From Rhabditophanes sp. KR3021 (lineage: Eukaryota; Nematoda; Chromadorea; Rhabditida; Alloionematidae): a DNA stretch of 64,000 nt. The notes below the pieces were generated by a model. That model made no database searches and was not told where the DNA came from. It worked only from the letters and a program-made list of their open reading frames with translations. A program made the translations under genes and the position numbers. Shown here piece after piece: positions 60,802-64,000 of the stretch. How positions within the stretch are numbered: the first letter of the stretch is position 1; each line of letters starts with the position of its first letter. The stretch spans positions 2,108,001 through 2,172,000 of the forward strand of contig CAUJLY010000002.1 in assembly GCA_963281155.1 (NCBI GenBank). The letters are read 5' to 3'.

Positions 60802-61823
60802 CCGAATCGAAAAACCCATTATTTGTTAGTAAACTAAGAAAACATTGTTAAACCCAAATCCATTCAATGTTAGAAGTAAATAAAAGTTGTAAATAATTAA
60901 AATTAAGAATATCTTATGCTTATACACACCCTTCTATGAACAGGACACAGGTACGATACTGTTATGAAGACTTACTTTGTCGTTATCCTTAATTACACAA
61001 TTGTAATAATAACAGCTTACATTGCACTATTACCAAATCTTTTTTGACATCCAATTTTGTACATGACTCCGCGTTAATAAGTAATAATAATATATAATTG
61101 GTGCAAATGCCATCCAATTAACTGCTCAAATAGATTAAAAAGATTACCAGGACCTAATATATAAATACATGAATAATAGGGAAACGAAAATTAGCAAATA
61201 AACCAAACCTAATTACGAAACCTAATAAAAAGCTTTGCCTTAAATAGAACTAAACACTTTCTATTGAATAATAAGATACACAATTAGTGTTGAAAGAAAG
61301 TGATACCAAATTAATTCGATACAACAATGGAAAAACTGTTTCATTTGACTTTTTACCACATTTTGTAATCACATACTTTATATTTATTTATGTACTCATT
61401 TATTTTTGCTGCCAATCTTTTTTGATACATAAATAAATATGTGTGTGATATGTTGTAATTGGGCAATTCATTTGAACTAAACACAAAAAGTTTTAAATCG
61501 TTATAAATAGTTTTAAATCGTTAAAATAGTCAAAACTTAGTGTTAGTTTAAAGTGTTATACAATTTTAATTGAGTCAAATCTTTTTTTCTTAACTTTCGT
61601 ACTTACAATTGACTGATAAGCTTTTGTCCGTATCATATCTGATTAAAGCTCTAGAAGTTTATCAAAGTCTCAGCCTGGGATTTGCGTTTTTAACTATTTT
61701 TGACAGATTGGCCCTAAACCAGTTTATGGCACTTTTTAGTTATTTATAGGAAAGTATTATTTTTATGAATTGCTAAATATTTCAGGTTTTAAATTGTTTT
61801 TGCAAAGGTCATCATCATCAACC
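60802..61823. other. divergent promoter region of two secreted-protein genes
   Basis: About 1 kb of AT-rich sequence between the 60 kb (-) and 61.8 kb (+) genes. No coding sense. 'atttcag' at 61779-61785 is a possible acceptor for the plus-strand message. Confidence 0.4.
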
Positions 61824-62352
61824 ATGCTTGCCGTTCCATTTTATGTGATTTTAATATTTGCTGTGCAAATAACATTAACAAAAAATAGGATTATCTCCCC
61901 AGAGATACCTGTTGATTTTAGGATCAAAATTTGTTCCCATCAAAGACACCCCTTCAAATCAGATATTATGCTTGTAAGTTTACGGTAAAACAAATATTTG
62001 ATTCTCATATTTGTAGTACTTTCCTGAGGCAGTCAAATTTTGTGCTTCCATATCTACCAACAAAAATAAACGATCTCTGGATAAAGACAAGCAAAAAACT
62101 ACCTTTATCGAGCCTATCGTTAAGATTGTTTTTAATGCTATTAATGCTGAATATTCTTGTGATATCCAATATACTGGCTATCATCAGGAGTATAGGTTTA
62201 GTCCAGATTTGGGATTTTACACATCCTGTCAACACAGTATCGCCCAATATATTTCATCCCTAGTAGAAGGCAAAAACACCCTCTTCGACGTCAAAAACCC
62301 GTCCTGTCCAATTCAAAAGCTACCTCAAACCGTAATTAAGGAAGAAGAATAA
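61824..62352 (+). CDS. secreted protein, lineage-specific
   Basis: Exons 61824-61973 and 62017-62352; 161 residues. Residues 1-19 (MLAVPFYVILIFAVQITLT) are a signal peptide; the mature chain has PEIPVDFRIKICSHQRH, YFPEAVKFCASISTNKNKRS, NAINAEYSCDIQYTGYHQEY, RFSPDLGFYTSCQHSIAQYI and FDVKNPSCPI with five Cys. The second exon has no internal Met, yet is fully open for 111 codons and enters at an in-phase 'ttgtag' acceptor, which supports the model. Family unknown; the IPVDFRIKI region resembles TPIDFPARILIK of the divergent neighbour at 60 kb. Confidence 0.65.
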
Positions 62353-62359
62353 AACGTTT

Positions 62360-63250
62360 ATTAAAAAAGGGGAGATATTAAAAGTTACCATAAATATTGG
62401 TGGGAACAATGCTTGAGAGCCTTTTTACAATTGTGGCATGCTTCTTCCATCCTCCAACTGCCTCAATGTATTAACCACTAATTCAGCAAACTCTTCATTT
62501 CACTTATCTCAGCAATTAACCTGTACCTTAATTTGCATTAGTGCTTTTACTATCCGTAGGTGGTACTTTCTTTGCTTCCTTCATGACGTGATTTTACTTA
62601 TTTCAAAGTATTGTCGTTTCCTAATAGTAACCTCGGTAAAACAGTAAGAGCCACTAAACTTTTCTTTTTTCATATCTTTACAATTGTCTTGATCTTTGTC
62701 TGTTTCCTCGAGATCTTAAATCAACAATAAGTTGAACCGTTCCTTAAGCTTCTCATCAGATATAATACGGAAATCAGCATCATCCTAGTACTCTCGAATT
62801 GACCCAAAATGACGGATCATAATCAGTCGAAACAAAGGCTGAAGTTTTTCCAGGATTATTATCAAAAAGAAAAGAAGGAAGATTACAGCCTGGTTGTATT
62901 TGTTACTGGAAATCCATCCTCTAAAATATTTTCAAAGAAGTGATTATGATATTTGTTAGTATTGTCATCAAGATAACTTTCAATTATATCAAGCTCGTTC
63001 TCATCCAAGATACCTTTTAAATTTCCTACTACTGAGATATACTCTTCTTGTAGAGTCAGTTTAGTAGCTGCCACAGTTGAGACTCTTCACATGGCTGTAG
63101 TCAGTATTTCCAAGTCTACAAGTTTGTCTAAACGCTGACAACTTACCTTCAGCTACAATTTCTAGCTTATTGCGGCACTTATCTTAGAGATGGACTTCTT
63201 TTTGGGGCTACATAGCCATTGGCATTACCATTTCGGCGTCTCATCTTTTG
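62360..63250 (-). pseudogene. decayed multi-copy element, intergenic (copy IE6)
   Basis: Minus strand from 63250: QKMRRRNGNANGYVAPKRSP, KCRNKLEIVAEG at a GTAAGT junction, then KLTLQEEYISVVGNLKGILD, ENELDIIESYLDDNTNKY, DADFRIISDEKLKERFNLLL, KDMKKEKFSGSYCFTEVTIR and FAELVVNTLRQLEDGRSMPQ, separated by stops and frame changes. It shares the LTLQ-x-EY...VV...EN...ESY-x-DD segment and the GAAGGTAAGTT junction with the copy inside the Ras intron (IE5), showing that both descend from one element. No terminal repeats were identified by eye. Confidence 0.55.
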
Positions 63251-63434
63251 CTTCTCAAATTGAGGGAGAATAACTGTGTAATGACGAAGCTTAAAAACAT
63301 TTGGTTCAAATTTATATTCTAATATAATATTATCAAAGATTGAAAAGTCACGAGAGCCACAAATACTTTACAAAATACACTACATAAATATATTTAAAAT
63401 CAAAAATGAGTAAATTTAATTAGTTTCATTCCAG

Positions 63435-64000
63435 GCCCAACAATACCAGGCTTGTGATTTATTACAACACACATGGTACCAAGTTTCATTTCATTCCCAA
63501 ATTAGATTCGAAACATTTAAAAACAGACTGTACCACAAACATTCATCAAACTACACAACCTCATACATTTTTAAACCGGACCTTATGGTGACGAAAAGTG
63601 GGAATGAAAGTGAATGGCTGAGGAGTTTAATAAATTTCAACGTACACCAAACCAACTGCACCACCGTCAAGTTTCTCCTCCAACTAGACAAAGATTGGCC
63701 TATCCCAATTGTAGCCATTTTCGACTACAAAATCAGAGATGCCAATTCTCTCAAATACATTAGGCGTATTGACAATGGCACATTAATTCATTGGTATAAT
63801 GGAGAATTTGAGATGATCAGAGATTTGAGGAGTCACGAATTGTGTGTGCAGGTAAATTATCGAGATATATTTATTAGGGTCGTTAAAAAGAGATCCATCT
63901 CCCTCCTTACCATTGACAAAATAATGCCAATTAAAAGGAAAACTTTTTTGATTTATTATAATGGGCACACTATTTTTATAGGTTAGTTGGAAAAACTCTC
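63435..64000 (+). CDS. unrecognised gene, 5' and 3' ends incomplete
   Basis: After 'gtttcattccag' the frame is open from AQQYQACDLLQHTWYQVSFH through KNRLYHKHSSNYTTSYIFKP, SLINFNVHQTNCTTVKFLLQ and ANSLKYIRRIDNGTLIHWYN to IYYNGHTIFI, where a GTTAGT donor or a TAG follows at about 63980. The first ATG in frame is at 63585, but the open, protein-like stretch before it suggests an upstream exon. N-glycosylation-like NxT/S sites (NYT, NCT, NGT) and Cys residues suggest an extracellular protein. The gene probably continues beyond the right edge. Confidence 0.5.

Overview
The window is AT-rich animal nuclear DNA. Its genes are split by short GT-AG introns of about 40-70 bases, with longer introns only where other material has been inserted. 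Conserved orthologues (TMIE, UBE3B, amphiphysin, LARP1, Ras, MOCS2A, alpha-tubulin, NDUFA12, NOP10, ARID1) show an ordinary metazoan gene set. At least twelve genes have a splice-acceptor-like TTTTAG/TTTCAG-type AG within about 0-12 bases upstream of their ATG, as expected if a spliced leader is trans-spliced there. With the very short introns, a Thr-rich M1 aminopeptidase pseudoenzyme and an L,D-transpeptidase-like secreted protein, this points to a nematode. That is an inference and no species is claimed.

Layout. 1-1.1 kb: partial Pro/Ser-rich gene (-). 2.5-2.9 kb: TMIE (+). 3.4-12.4 kb: UBE3B HECT ligase (+), with decayed antisense coding sequences in three introns. 12.6-14.6 kb: amphiphysin without SH3 (+). 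14.8 kb: small secreted peptide (-). 16.6-18.6 kb: LARP1-type La protein (-). 22 kb: L,D-transpeptidase-like secreted protein (+). 22.9-25.5 kb: Ras (-), with an antisense decayed element in an intron. 27.6-28.6 kb: unrecognised gene (+). 29.3-32.7 kb: M1 aminopeptidase pseudoenzyme (+). 32.7-33.1 kb: MOCS2A (-). 34.0-35.9 kb: winged-helix/nucleoside phosphorylase fusion (+). 36.9-39.0 kb: alpha-tubulin (+). 39.2-40.5 kb: unknown gene with an internal duplication (-). 41.4 kb: secreted Gly/Ala-rich peptide with ATT where its ATG should be (+). 42.4-42.9 kb: NDUFA12 (-). 43.2-44.7 kb: unknown genes (-). 45.3-47.1 kb: transposon-like coding region (+). 47.6-48.2 kb: head-to-head pair of an unknown gene (-) and NOP10 (+). 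48.9-56.8 kb: ARID1/BAF250 (-). 59.6-64.0 kb: small membrane and secreted lineage-specific genes mixed with a decayed repeat.

The genes do not form one pathway. Two themes cross them. (1) Single-base frame breaks sit in or beside homopolymers inside otherwise intact conserved proteins (UBE3B, Ras, LARP1, the 45 kb element, the 60 kb gene). They look like consensus errors of the assembly rather than biology. (2) Degenerate multi-copy coding sequences sit in introns, always antisense to the host gene, and some copies are clearly related to each other. Several genes (MOCS2A, NOP10, the 61.8 kb secreted gene and some orphan exons) were found only by reading exons that have no internal start codon.
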